A stretch of 64,000 bases of DNA, taken from positions 62,001 through 126,000 of the forward strand of contig NZ_LQPS01000039.1 in assembly GCF_002101885.1 (NCBI RefSeq), written 5' to 3'. The DNA is from Mycolicibacter senuensis (lineage in GTDB: Bacteria > Actinomycetota > Actinomycetes > Mycobacteriales > Mycobacteriaceae). Positions 45,526 through 54,383 of the stretch are shown here, one piece after another; position 1 is the first letter of the stretch, and every line of letters starts with the position of its first letter. Made by a program: the position numbers and the translations under genes. The notes under the pieces are model-generated. The model did no database searches. It was given only the letters and a program-made list of their open reading frames with translations, and was not told the origin of the DNA.

Positions 45526-46722
45526 ATGGCCTATGACGTCGCCCGGGTGCGTGGACTGCACCCGACGCTCGGTGACGGATGGGTGCACCTCGACGCGCCC
45601 GCGGGCATGTTGATCCCGGACTCGGTGGCGACCACGGTGTCGACCGCATTCCGGGGATCGCTGGCCACGTCGCGGGGTCCGCACCCGGCTGCGCGACGAA
45701 GTGCCGCGGTGCTGGTCGCCGCGCGCCAGGCCGTCGCCGACCTGGTGGGCGCCGATCCCGCCGGGGTGGTGCTGGGACCGGATCGCGCGGTGCTGCTGAG
45801 CGCACTGGCGGACGCCGCGTCGTCGCGGGTGAGTCTGGGCTACGAGACCGTGGTCACCCGACTCGATGACGAGGCCAACATCGCGCCCTGGGTTCGGGCC
45901 GCCAACCGCTACGGCGCCAAGCTCAAATGGGCCGAGGTGGACATCGAGACCGGTGAGCTGCCGAGTTGGCAGTGGGAGAATCTGATCACCCCGTCGACCC
46001 GGCTGGTGGCCGTCACCTCGGCGTCCGGGGTGCTGGGCGCCGTCACCGACCTACGGCCGGTCACCAAGCTGATCCACGACGTGGGCGGGGTGGCCGTCGT
46101 CGACCACTGCGCGGCAGCGCCGTACCAGCTGATCGACATCAACGACGTCGAGGCCGACGTGGTGGCACTCAACGCGGCGGGTTGGGGCGGACCGCCGGTG
46201 GGTGCGCTGGTCTTTCGGGACCCGGCGCTGATTGACACCTTCGGGTCGGTGTCGTTGAACCCGCATGCCGCGGGCGCGGCGCGCCTGGAGGTCGGATTGC
46301 ATCAGTTCGGGCTGCTGGCGGGCCTGGTGGCCAGTGTCGAATACCTGGCCTCCCTCGACGAGTCCGCCCGGGGCAGCCGGCCCGAGCGGCTGGCGGTCTC
46401 GATGCAGTCGGCCGGTGCCTACCTGAACCGGCTGTTCGACTATCTGGTCGGCTCGCTGCGATCGCTGCCGCTGGTGATGATGATCGGCCAGCCCGATGTC
46501 CGGATTCCGGTGGTCAGTTTCGCGGTGCGCAACGTGCCCGCCGAGCGGGTGGTGCAGCGGTTGGCTGACAACGGCGTGCTGGCGATCGCCAACGCCGGGT
46601 CGCGGGTGCTGGACTCGATCGGGGTCAACGACATCGGCGGAGCGGTCACCGTGGGGCTGAGTCACTACTCGACGGCCTCCGAGGTCGATCAGCTGGTGCG
46701 TGCGCTGGCATCGTTGGGCTGA
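45526..46722 (+). CDS. Class V aminotransferase-fold (cysteine-desulfurase-like) protein, Rv3778c orthologue, 398 aa
   Basis: Fold type I PLP-dependent family. Typical positions include [13 protein letters not shown] near the start, [13 protein letters not shown] and the cofactor-contacting [11 protein letters not shown] (189-198). The segment that normally carries the Schiff-base lysine (SGHKxYGP in cysteine desulfurases) reads [11 protein letters not shown] (216-226): alignment without gaps puts Gly219 at the lysine position. The protein may therefore lack PLP chemistry. The start was set at ATG 45526, which gives exactly the 398 residues of the M. tuberculosis protein and has aaggtgg upstream; an earlier in-frame ATG at 45424 would overlap the divergent promoter region. 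Confidence 0.88.
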   Translation: MAYDVARVRGLHPTLGDGWVHLDAPAGMLIPDSVATTVSTAFRGSLATSRGPHPAARRSAAVLVAARQAVADLVGADPAGVVLGPDRAVLLSALADAASSRVSLGYETVVTRLDDEANIAPWVRAANRYGAKLKWAEVDIETGELPSWQWENLITPSTRLVAVTSASGVLGAVTDLRPVTKLIHDVGGVAVVDHCAAAPYQLIDINDVEADVVALNAAGWGGPPVGALVFRDPALIDTFGSVSLNPHAAGAARLEVGLHQFGLLAGLVASVEYLASLDESARGSRPERLAVSMQSAGAYLNRLFDYLVGSLRSLPLVMMIGQPDVRIPVVSFAVRNVPAERVVQRLADNGVLAIANAGSRVLDSIGVNDIGGAVTVGLSHYSTASEVDQLVRALASLG

Positions 46723-46792
46723 CCTCGGGTCCGGTTCCGCTTCGCCCCGCTACGCTGTGGGCCGACACCCCGAGTACTTCCGAAGGCAGAGC

Positions 46793-48673
46793 ATGGCAGA
46801 ACCGACGACGTCCCTGGCCCCATTGGCGCTGGACACCCTGGTCGACCTGATGCAGCAGCAAGCTGCGCGGTTGCAGGACACGCCCGCGTTCATCTTCTGC
46901 CCGGATGGCGACGCTGAAGAAGCCAGGGTCACCTATCGGGAACTGGACAGCCGGGCCCGTTCCATCGCGGTGGACCTGCAGCGCCAGGGTGCCGCCGGCG
47001 AGCGGGTGCTGGTGCTCTGCCGGCCGGGAGTGGACAGCGTTGCCGGGTTGTTCGGCTGTTTCTACGCCGGTGCCGTCGCGGTCCCGGTCGACGAGCACTG
47101 GCCGATCCGCCGGATCGAGACCGTCGTCCCCGAGGCGGATGCGCGTTTCGCCCTGGCCACGGCCAAGACGCAGGCCAAGATGAAGGCCGCAGTCGATGGC
47201 CTCAGCGCCGGGCCGAAGCTGAGTTGGCTGGCCATGGACGAGATCGAGGACGACGGTCCGGACTGGGAACTGCAGGGCATCGGCGCCGACAGTCTCGCCA
47301 TGATCCAGTACACGTCGGGCTCCACCGGGGTGCCCAAGGGTTGCGTGCTGACCCATCGCAACTACCTGAGCAACCTCGAGATCATGCGTGGGGCGCTCAA
47401 CCCTCCGGCCGACGCTCCGGTGCTCAACAGTCCGATCAGCGGGGTGTCCTGGCTGCCGCAGTACCACGACATGGGATTCGTCGGGGGCATCCTCGGCACC
47501 ATCTACGGTGGCCGCACCACGGTGTTGATGTCGCCGAGCGCGTTCCTGATGCGCCCCATTCGGTGGCTGCAGGCGATCTCGCGCTTCCAGGCCACGATCA
47601 CGGCCGCACCCAACTTCGCCTACGAGGCCTGCGTCAAACGCAGCACCCCTGAACAGCGCGCCGCGCTGGATCTGTCGAGCCTGTCGATCGCGGTGGTCGG
47701 TGCCGGGCCGATCAGCTCCGAGACGTTGCGATCCTTCACCGAGACATTCGCGCCGGCAGGTTTCCGGTCTGAGGCCTTCATTCCGGCCTACGGTCTGGCC
47801 GAGGCGACCCTGGGCGTGACCGGGATGTCCGATTCGCCGGTGCCGGTGGTCCGGCACTTCGACCGGACCTCGCTCGGTGAGGATCGGGTGGTGGAGGTGC
47901 CCGACGATGCCGCCGGGGCGCTGCCTTTGGTGGGCTGCGGCGTCACACCCGAGACGCAGGAAGTGCTGATCGTCGACCCCGAGACCCGATTGCGCCGCGG
48001 TGCCGAAGAGGTAGGCGAGATCTGGGTGGCCGGGCCCAGCGTCGGGGTGGGCTACTGGGGACGCCCCGAGGAGACCGAGTACGCGTTCGACGCGCGCCTG
48101 GCCGACACCGGGGAGGGCCCCTACCTGCGCAGCGGCGACTTGGGATTCTTCCGCGACGGTGAGCTCTATGTCACCGGGCGGTGCAAGGACCTGATGACGA
48201 TCGGTGGCTACAGCCACTACCCCAACGACATCGAGTTGACGGTGCAGGCCTGCCACCCGGCGCTGATGCCCGGCCGCGGTGCGGTGTTCCAGTTGCCGAC
48301 GGAGCGCTACGCCCCGGAGTACCTGGTGGTGGTGCAGGAGATCCACCATCACCAGGCGGCCGGGGTCGACCTGAACGGCCTGATCGAATCGATCCGGGCC
48401 GCGATCCGCGCCCACCACGGGATCGACGCGCAGGCCGTGGTGTTGCTCAAGCCGATGCGGATCCCGACCACCACCAGCGGCAAGATTCAGCGCGGCGCGT
48501 GCCGCGATCAGTACGTTGCCGGTGAGCTGGTGGCGGTGGCGGAGTGGGCCGAGCCCAAGCCGGAGAAGCAGGCTCCGGGGCTCAAGGGTGCGCTGATGGC
48601 CGGTCTGGGCCGGCTCGTCGCGAACAATTTGGGGCAGCGGGTGGGGAGCCCGGACCAGCCGGGCCGCTCCTGA
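46793..48673 (+). CDS. Free-standing fatty-acyl-AMP ligase (FadD-type), 626 aa
   Basis: ANL-superfamily enzyme that activates a fatty acid as acyl-adenylate. The ATP motif is YTSGSTGVPKG (173-183), followed by LPQYHDMGFVGG, IPAYGLAEATLGVTG, the hinge region YLRSGDLGFFRDGELYVTG, then the C-terminal domain GGYSHYPNDIE and TSGKIQRG (catalytic Lys at about 564). WLPQYHDMG and YPNDIE are hallmarks of FAALs rather than CoA ligases. No carrier-protein domain is fused and no polyketide synthase or acyl carrier gene is nearby. It lies 70 bases after the Rv3778c orthologue on the same strand. The ATG at 46793 follows gaaggca. Confidence 0.92.
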   Translation: MAEPTTSLAPLALDTLVDLMQQQAARLQDTPAFIFCPDGDAEEARVTYRELDSRARSIAVDLQRQGAAGERVLVLCRPGVDSVAGLFGCFYAGAVAVPVDEHWPIRRIETVVPEADARFALATAKTQAKMKAAVDGLSAGPKLSWLAMDEIEDDGPDWELQGIGADSLAMIQYTSGSTGVPKGCVLTHRNYLSNLEIMRGALNPPADAPVLNSPISGVSWLPQYHDMGFVGGILGTIYGGRTTVLMSPSAFLMRPIRWLQAISRFQATITAAPNFAYEACVKRSTPEQRAALDLSSLSIAVVGAGPISSETLRSFTETFAPAGFRSEAFIPAYGLAEATLGVTGMSDSPVPVVRHFDRTSLGEDRVVEVPDDAAGALPLVGCGVTPETQEVLIVDPETRLRRGAEEVGEIWVAGPSVGVGYWGRPEETEYAFDARLADTGEGPYLRSGDLGFFRDGELYVTGRCKDLMTIGGYSHYPNDIELTVQACHPALMPGRGAVFQLPTERYAPEYLVVVQEIHHHQAAGVDLNGLIESIRAAIRAHHGIDAQAVVLLKPMRIPTTTSGKIQRGACRDQYVAGELVAVAEWAEPKPEKQAPGLKGALMAGLGRLVANNLGQRVGSPDQPGRS

Positions 48674-48720
48674 CGGTCGGTCCTGCCGGGGCCGCGACGA
48701 CGCCCTGAGGTTGCTGTCGT

Positions 48721-49062
48721 GACAACGTCGTCGATGTTCGCGACGGTGTCCTCGATGCGGTTGTGTAGCGGGCGGCGTCGCAGATGGTGGCCGGGCGCTC
48801 CAGCTGCCGGTCACGAAAAGCTCTCCGGTGCAGCGGAATTCGAGATGACGGGCGCGCAAGCAGGAGCGGCCTTCACCGATGTCGGCTGTCGCCGCTTTGA
48901 CGGTGCGTGCGGTCCTGTGCGGCCGCTCCCAATAGCCCTGCGCGACACTGGAATCCGCTGCCTGGATCTCAGCCGCCTGGTCGGCTCGCACGCGAGGCGG
49001 GTTGCTGGGAGCCGACGGACGACTGCCCTGTTGCGCCAGAGGGGCCGGCGGCAGGCCATGAC
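48721..49062 (-). pseudogene. Decayed 3' part of a second fatty-acyl-AMP ligase gene
   Basis: Three frame-shifted minus-strand pieces line up in order with a FAAL C-terminal region: 49062-48982 reads VMACRRPLWRNRAVV then PATRLACEP; 48970-48806 reads SSVAQGYWERPHRTARTV then IGEGRSCLRARHLEF and GELFVTG; 48762-48721 reads NRIEDTVANIDDVV. They correspond to SCGRPL, GPSVAxGYWxRPEETA, GEGPxLRTGDLGF, GELFVTG and the YPxDIE helix. The pieces are in different frames with a stop between them, so the gene is dead. It is tail to tail with the intact ligase gene and more like other FAALs (SVAQGYW) than a copy of its neighbour (SVGVGYW). Confidence 0.72.
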
Positions 49063-49541
49063 ACCTTTGTGGACTTTGGTCGACCTGGACGTGTCTTCGA
49101 TGTGCCGCGGTGTCATCCGGGTTGATATCCGGCGCAACCCATTCGGTCATCTGCGGGACGGTGACCTGTTCGAGGTTGGGCGGCTGCAGTGACGGCCCTC
49201 ACCGGCCGGGGAGGCCGGGAACCGACTTTGTCCTCGCCGTAACGGCGGGCCTGCTGCTGCGCCGGCCTCAGGTTCGCTGCGCCCAATCCCTGGACGCCGC
49301 CTCAGCGGCCCGGCGCATCTCCGAATCGGCATTAACAAAACCTTAGAACAACATTTTCGGCTGGTCGGATGTATCGTCACCTCAGGCGTACAGACGTCCC
49401 CACCGACGGACGATGTATCGCGATACGTGCGATGCGGGGCGTTTTTCGGATGATTTTCATTAGAAAACTTCCGCGTCGACAAACCCAAAAACTCATGTAA
49501 AGTTCAGCAACGTCCATGATCAGTTCCTGTAGGAGAGCATG
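49063..49541. other. Upstream region of the tandem repeat-protein operon
   Basis: The left part (49063-49300) has no recognisable gene and may be more debris of the ligase pseudogene. From about 49330 the sequence is AT-richer than its surroundings and looks regulatory. It contains a perfect 12-base palindrome gtatcgcgatac (49415-49426), about 115 bases before the first gene, a candidate operator. An aggag ribosome site stands at 49531-49535. Confidence 0.5.
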
Positions 49542-51842
49542 ATGCAGCTGGCGCTACGCCCGTACGTCACCCCCGGCGTCGCCATTGCGGGTGCCGCCCT
49601 AATCGCGGTTAACACGGCGGTTCCGATGGCTGCGATGCGGCCGGCTCCCGAGCCGCGGCAGCTCGACAGCGTCGTGCACCATCCCGTGCAACTGACCGCG
49701 GACTTCTTCGGGCCGTGGACCGACCTCTTCGAGAACACCGCCACCAACCTGGTGGCGATGGGGACCGACAACGGCTGGGGCAACCTGCTCGAGCAGATCT
49801 TCAGCGACCCCAGCTCGCTGTCGCGGCTGCCCGAGGTGTTCGACTTCCTGACCAGCATCATGCCGTCGATCAGCGGCGACGACCCGATCATGGTCCTGCT
49901 GTCGCCGATCCTGACCATCGGGATGGGCATCATCGGCCCGCTGGTCACGGTCAACGACGCCTGGCAGGACGTCCTCAACCAGATCTTCAACCCGAGCGAC
50001 CCGCTCGACCCGTTCGCGGCGATCTTCACCGCGCCGGCACGGTTGCTCGACGCCTTCCTCAACGGCACCAGCACCATTGGCGCGCTCGGTATCGACGCCC
50101 CCGCCTTCAACGGGATCCTGGTCGCCGGCCAGAACCTGGTCATCGACATGACCGCGGGTGATCTGGTCGACGAGCTGAACATCGGTGATGAGACCATCGC
50201 CGGCCTGCTCGACCAGATCGGGATCGGCACCATGCCGGTCGCCGGCATGTTGACCGGCCTGTTGGACAGCCTGGGCATGGGTGATCAAACCCCCATCGAC
50301 GTGCTCGACTCGCTCGGTTTGGCTGACCTCGAGGTCGCCGGCGTGTTGACGACCCTCCTCGACGCGGTGGGCATCGGCAATCCGACGATCGCCGAGCTCA
50401 TGGACCAGTTCGGCATCGGCGACGTGCAGGTCGCTGACCTCGTGATCGACTTGACCCACGCGCTGGGATTCGACAACCCGACGGTCGTCGACATCGCCGA
50501 CAGCGTCGGTGTGGCCGACCTCAAGCTGGCCGACCTCGGCATGAGCGTGTTCAACGCGCTGGGCATCGGTGACCCGACCGTCAACGAGTTGCTCGGCGAC
50601 CTCGGCGCCGACGACCTGACGCTGAACGGCCTGCTGCACACCGCGGTCGACGCGCTCGGCCTGGGCGGCACCACGACAGCGGGTCTGCTCGACGCCATCG
50701 GCATCGGTGAGCAGAGCACCCACGAGTTCTTCGGCTCGCTGCTCGAGGGACTGGGCCTGGGCAACCAGACCATCATGGACCTGCTGAGTCAGGCCGGCCT
50801 CGCCGACGCCGACATGGCCCAGTTGGCCATCGCCGTGCTTGGCGAATCGGGCAACGTAACGGTTGCCGAGATCATGGGGTTCGCGGGCTTCGGCACGGTC
50901 ACGGTCGGGGACATCACCGACCTGATGGGCATCACCAACATGTCGGTGGGCGACATCGTCGGCAACCTGGAGCCCTACACCGGCGTTCTCACGATCAACG
51001 ACATGCTCGCCGCCACCGGCATGACCCCGCTGGACAAGGGTGGTGACGCCCTGCTGACCGATTCCCTGTCGAGCATGACCATCGCCTCCGTCATGGGCGA
51101 CCAGTTGAACGATCCCCTCATTTCGATGCTCGGCGACATGGGCAACGCCACGTTGGCCGACATGATCCAAGAGAACTTCTCGATGAGCCTGGGTCAGATG
51201 CTCGCCGACTCCGGCATGGCCGACCAGACCCTGCTTGAGCTGGTGCTGGCGGGAATGCCCGACCAGCCACTGTCCGAGCTGCTCGGTCCGATGGGCGCCG
51301 CCACCCTCACCGAGCTGATCAACCAGCTGGTTCCGGCTGACCAGACCATCGCCGACATGCTCGACGAGGCGGGCATCGGCAACCAGCACATCAGCGAACT
51401 TCTCAACCAGTTCCTCGGTGACCAGACCGTGGCCAACGCGCTTGACGACGGCGGCCTGGGCAGCATGCACCTCGACGACATCATCAGCCAGGCGCTGGGT
51501 CCGCAGAGCCTCAACGAGATGCTCAACGAATTCGGCCTCGGCGGGCAGTCGCTGGGCGACCTGTTCGACCAGTTCTTGGGCAGCATGACCATCGGTGACG
51601 CGCTCTTCGATGCCGGCCTGGGGTCTCAGACCCTCAACGAGCTGATCGACTCGATGTTCGGCGATTCGACGGTGAGCTCGCTGCTCGGCGACTTCGGGGC
51701 TCAGACCGTCGACGAACTGCTCGCGTCGATCGGCCTGGGTGACGTCACCCTCATCAATGCGCAGATCGGCGAGTTCTTCGGCTCGATGTCCTACTGGCTC
51801 GACGGCCTAGGGGACCAGATTGCGGAGATCCTCGGTGCTTAA
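49542..51842 (+). CDS. Secreted protein with 13/14-residue SxxELLxxxGLGD-type repeats, 766 aa
   Basis: The N-terminus QLALRPYVTPGVAIAGAALI is a signal peptide of a kind seen in several mycobacterial exported proteins. A leader domain follows (LTADFFGPWTDLFENTATNL, then LTIGMGIIGPLVTV and PARLLDAFLNG) to about residue 215. The rest is more than 25 short repeats of roughly [QPV][ST][ILV]x[ED][LM][LI]xxxG[LIF]G[DN], for example QTIADMLDEAGIGN and QSLNEMLNEFGLGG, with some longer 17-18-residue units. It ends with a cap containing YWLDGLGDQIAEILG. The pattern suggests a solenoid of short helices. The function is not recognised. ATG 49542 is chosen because aggag lies six bases upstream and the paralogue also starts MQ; ATG 49539 is the alternative. 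The second paralogue follows 40 bases later. Confidence 0.85.
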   Translation: MQLALRPYVTPGVAIAGAALIAVNTAVPMAAMRPAPEPRQLDSVVHHPVQLTADFFGPWTDLFENTATNLVAMGTDNGWGNLLEQIFSDPSSLSRLPEVFDFLTSIMPSISGDDPIMVLLSPILTIGMGIIGPLVTVNDAWQDVLNQIFNPSDPLDPFAAIFTAPARLLDAFLNGTSTIGALGIDAPAFNGILVAGQNLVIDMTAGDLVDELNIGDETIAGLLDQIGIGTMPVAGMLTGLLDSLGMGDQTPIDVLDSLGLADLEVAGVLTTLLDAVGIGNPTIAELMDQFGIGDVQVADLVIDLTHALGFDNPTVVDIADSVGVADLKLADLGMSVFNALGIGDPTVNELLGDLGADDLTLNGLLHTAVDALGLGGTTTAGLLDAIGIGEQSTHEFFGSLLEGLGLGNQTIMDLLSQAGLADADMAQLAIAVLGESGNVTVAEIMGFAGFGTVTVGDITDLMGITNMSVGDIVGNLEPYTGVLTINDMLAATGMTPLDKGGDALLTDSLSSMTIASVMGDQLNDPLISMLGDMGNATLADMIQENFSMSLGQMLADSGMADQTLLELVLAGMPDQPLSELLGPMGAATLTELINQLVPADQTIADMLDEAGIGNQHISELLNQFLGDQTVANALDDGGLGSMHLDDIISQALGPQSLNEMLNEFGLGGQSLGDLFDQFLGSMTIGDALFDAGLGSQTLNELIDSMFGDSTVSSLLGDFGAQTVDELLASIGLGDVTLINAQIGEFFGSMSYWLDGLGDQIAEILGA

Positions 51843-51882
51843 GCGACAACAAGACTCTGGAACTTCCGTCCGGGAGGGCATC

Positions 51883-54291
51883 ATGCAGCAAACACTTCGT
51901 CCGTACGTCACCACCGGCTTGGCCATCGTCGGGGTGGGCCTCGTCGCCACACCGCCGGTGGCGTCACAGCTGCCGCAACTGCAGCGTGAGATCGTCGCCG
52001 TGGAGCAGCGGGCCGTCGCCCTGACCGCGGACGGCGACTTCTTCTCGCCGTGGACAGACCTGTTCAACAACACCGCGGCCAACCTGCAGGCGTTGAACCA
52101 GAACTCGGTCGACATGTGGGGGCTGCTGGTCCACGTCTTCACCAACCCGCAGCAGGCACTGGCCGGCATCCCGGATGTCATCAACATCTTCACCAACCCG
52201 CTGCCCGGCATTGACGTGCAGGCGTTCCCATTCCCGGTCGAGATCGACCTGCAGCTGCCGCTGTGGCTGAATTCGCTGATCACCAGCATGGGCCCGATGA
52301 TGGCCGTCTTCGCTGCGATGCAGCAGGTGATGCAGCAGGTCTTGGACTTCACCGACCCGATGGGGGCGCTGTCCGCGCTGGTCGGCGCGCCGGCGACGCT
52401 GCTGGACGCCTTCCTGAACGGCCACGAGAGCTTGGACATCGCGGGCTTCAGCCTGCCGCTGTTCAATGGCATCCTCACGCCGGCTCAGCCCGGGTTGAGC
52501 CTGGATGTCGGCGGTGTCGTCGACATGTCCGGCCTCGGCGACACCACCATCACCGACCTGCTGAGCCAGGCCGGCATCGGAGACACGCCGCTGGACACCC
52601 TGATCATCGATCTGCTCGACCAGGTCGGTTACGGCCACATGACGCCGGTGGATCTGCTCGACGAGTTCGGGGTCGGCACCGAGACCCTGTCCAACTTGCT
52701 CATCGGACTGTTCAACGAGGCGGGCATCGGCAACCCGACGATCGCCGAGCTGCTGACCGACCTCGGCGGCATCAGCCCGGATGACTCGATCGCGAGCCTG
52801 CTGATCGCCCTGCTCAACTCCCCGGAAGTCGGGATCGGCAACCCCACCCTCACCGAGCTGGTCCTGGACCTGGTCGGCGGCGACAACGCCACCGTGGGCG
52901 GCCTGATCAAGGACCTGCTCGGCGCCCAGGGCACCGAATCCCTCGCCAGCCTGGTCGACCCGTCGTGGACTGTCGGCGGTTTGTTGACCGACTCGCTGGG
53001 TGACCCCCCGCTGACCGAGCTCTTCGCGCTGATGGGCCTCGGCAACATCACCGTCGGCTCGCTCGCCGGCATGCTCGGCGAGTACGGCGAGCAGACCCTG
53101 GTCGACCTGCTCAACGAAGGGTTCATGCCGGGCATGACCGGCGACTCCGAGCTGATGGACGTGCTGCTCTCCATGTTCCCGCCCGGTGCCACTTTGGGCG
53201 ATTTGATGGGCGATTACGGCTTCACGACCCTCGGCGAAATGCTGGCGGCGATGCCGATCGGCGAGAACGACATGGGTTACGACCCCACCACTCCGGTGAC
53301 CGATGTCGGGCTCGTGGAATTGATGTACACGCTTCCCAGCCCAGAACCGGGCTACCCGAACCTGGCCGAAACGCCGCTGGGTGTTCTCGCCCCCGATCAG
53401 GCCAGCCTTCTCGAGAAGGCCGGCAACCCGACGCTGGGCGCGGTGATGGGTCCCAACACCGTCGGCGAAGTCGTGCAGAACATGGGCCTCTACGACGTCA
53501 ACGTGTTCACCCTGCTCGGCGCCATGAACCTCGACGACTACGAGCTGGCGACGCTGTTCGAGGGCCTGGGCGACCTGACCGGCAATGTCACCGTGGAGGA
53601 GTTCTTAACCGCCTGGGACTTCAACCCGACGTTGACCGACCTCATGACGAACGTCTTCGACGGGCTCGGCTTGACCGACACCACCCTGTTGTCGCTGTTC
53701 TCGGACTGGGGGATGGACAGCGTCAGTCTGGGCGGCCTTATCGACAGCCTCGGCTTGAACGATCTCTACATCCAGGCGATGCTCAACAACCTCGGCCTGA
53801 ACAACATCGACCTCGATATGTTCATCGACCGAATCGGGTTGAGCGACATCTATATTGCCAGCCTGCTCAACGGCTTGGGTATGGGCGACCAGCACCTCGA
53901 CGACTTCATCAATGAACTGCTCGGCAGTACGTCGATCGGCAGCATGCTGGGCGGCCTCGGTCTCGACGAGGTCTATCTCGACAGCTTCATCACCGACGTG
54001 ATGACCAGTGTGCTCGGCGACCCGACACTGAGCACATTCCTGGGCTGGATAGGCCTGGACAACTACGACCTGGACACCATCGTCGGCAACCTCGGCCTCG
54101 ACGGTGTGACGATCAACTCGCTGCTCACCGACCTCGGGCTGGGCAGCCTCGACATCAACGGTCTGATCGATGGCATGGGTCTTTCCGACCTCGGCATCCT
54201 CAACTTCGACAGCGACTTCTTCGGAATGCTTCCGCTGTGGATGAACGACATTCCGCAACAGATAGCCGAAGCGTTGGGCTTCTACGGCTGA
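51883..54291 (+). CDS. Secreted protein with 14-residue repeats, paralogue of the preceding gene, 802 aa
   Basis: It shares architecture with its upstream neighbour: signal QQTLRPYVTTGLAIVGVGLV, leader domain LTADGDFFSPWTDLFNNTAANL, then PATLLDAFLNG, repeats, and a cap with LWMNDIPQQIAEALG. The last third is very regular, with consecutive 14-residue units such as LYIQAMLNNLGLNN, IDLDMFIDRIGLSD and VTINSLLTDLGLGS. A middle part (about residues 470-540, Pro- and Tyr-rich) breaks the pattern. An in-frame ATG at 51820 exists but overlaps the upstream gene; 51883 matches the paralogue's start and has gggaggg before it. The 40-base gap upstream and 92-base gap downstream suggest an operon with both neighbours. 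Confidence 0.85.
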   Translation: MQQTLRPYVTTGLAIVGVGLVATPPVASQLPQLQREIVAVEQRAVALTADGDFFSPWTDLFNNTAANLQALNQNSVDMWGLLVHVFTNPQQALAGIPDVINIFTNPLPGIDVQAFPFPVEIDLQLPLWLNSLITSMGPMMAVFAAMQQVMQQVLDFTDPMGALSALVGAPATLLDAFLNGHESLDIAGFSLPLFNGILTPAQPGLSLDVGGVVDMSGLGDTTITDLLSQAGIGDTPLDTLIIDLLDQVGYGHMTPVDLLDEFGVGTETLSNLLIGLFNEAGIGNPTIAELLTDLGGISPDDSIASLLIALLNSPEVGIGNPTLTELVLDLVGGDNATVGGLIKDLLGAQGTESLASLVDPSWTVGGLLTDSLGDPPLTELFALMGLGNITVGSLAGMLGEYGEQTLVDLLNEGFMPGMTGDSELMDVLLSMFPPGATLGDLMGDYGFTTLGEMLAAMPIGENDMGYDPTTPVTDVGLVELMYTLPSPEPGYPNLAETPLGVLAPDQASLLEKAGNPTLGAVMGPNTVGEVVQNMGLYDVNVFTLLGAMNLDDYELATLFEGLGDLTGNVTVEEFLTAWDFNPTLTDLMTNVFDGLGLTDTTLLSLFSDWGMDSVSLGGLIDSLGLNDLYIQAMLNNLGLNNIDLDMFIDRIGLSDIYIASLLNGLGMGDQHLDDFINELLGSTSIGSMLGGLGLDEVYLDSFITDVMTSVLGDPTLSTFLGWIGLDNYDLDTIVGNLGLDGVTINSLLTDLGLGSLDINGLIDGMGLSDLGILNFDSDFFGMLPLWMNDIPQQIAEALGFYG

Positions 54292-54383
54292 CCCGAGACA
54301 ACCAATCCCGATATCCCAGAACCGAATAGACAACCCGAGCCAGGACAACTGTGGGCCGCACAGACACAGATAGGAAATCCCCA

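Noticed and set aside
48719-49192. Plus-strand open frame of 157 codons after the acyl-AMP ligase gene
   Set aside because: It shows no domain, and the opposite strand carries recognisable, frame-shifted FAAL motifs, so this frame is a shadow of a pseudogene.
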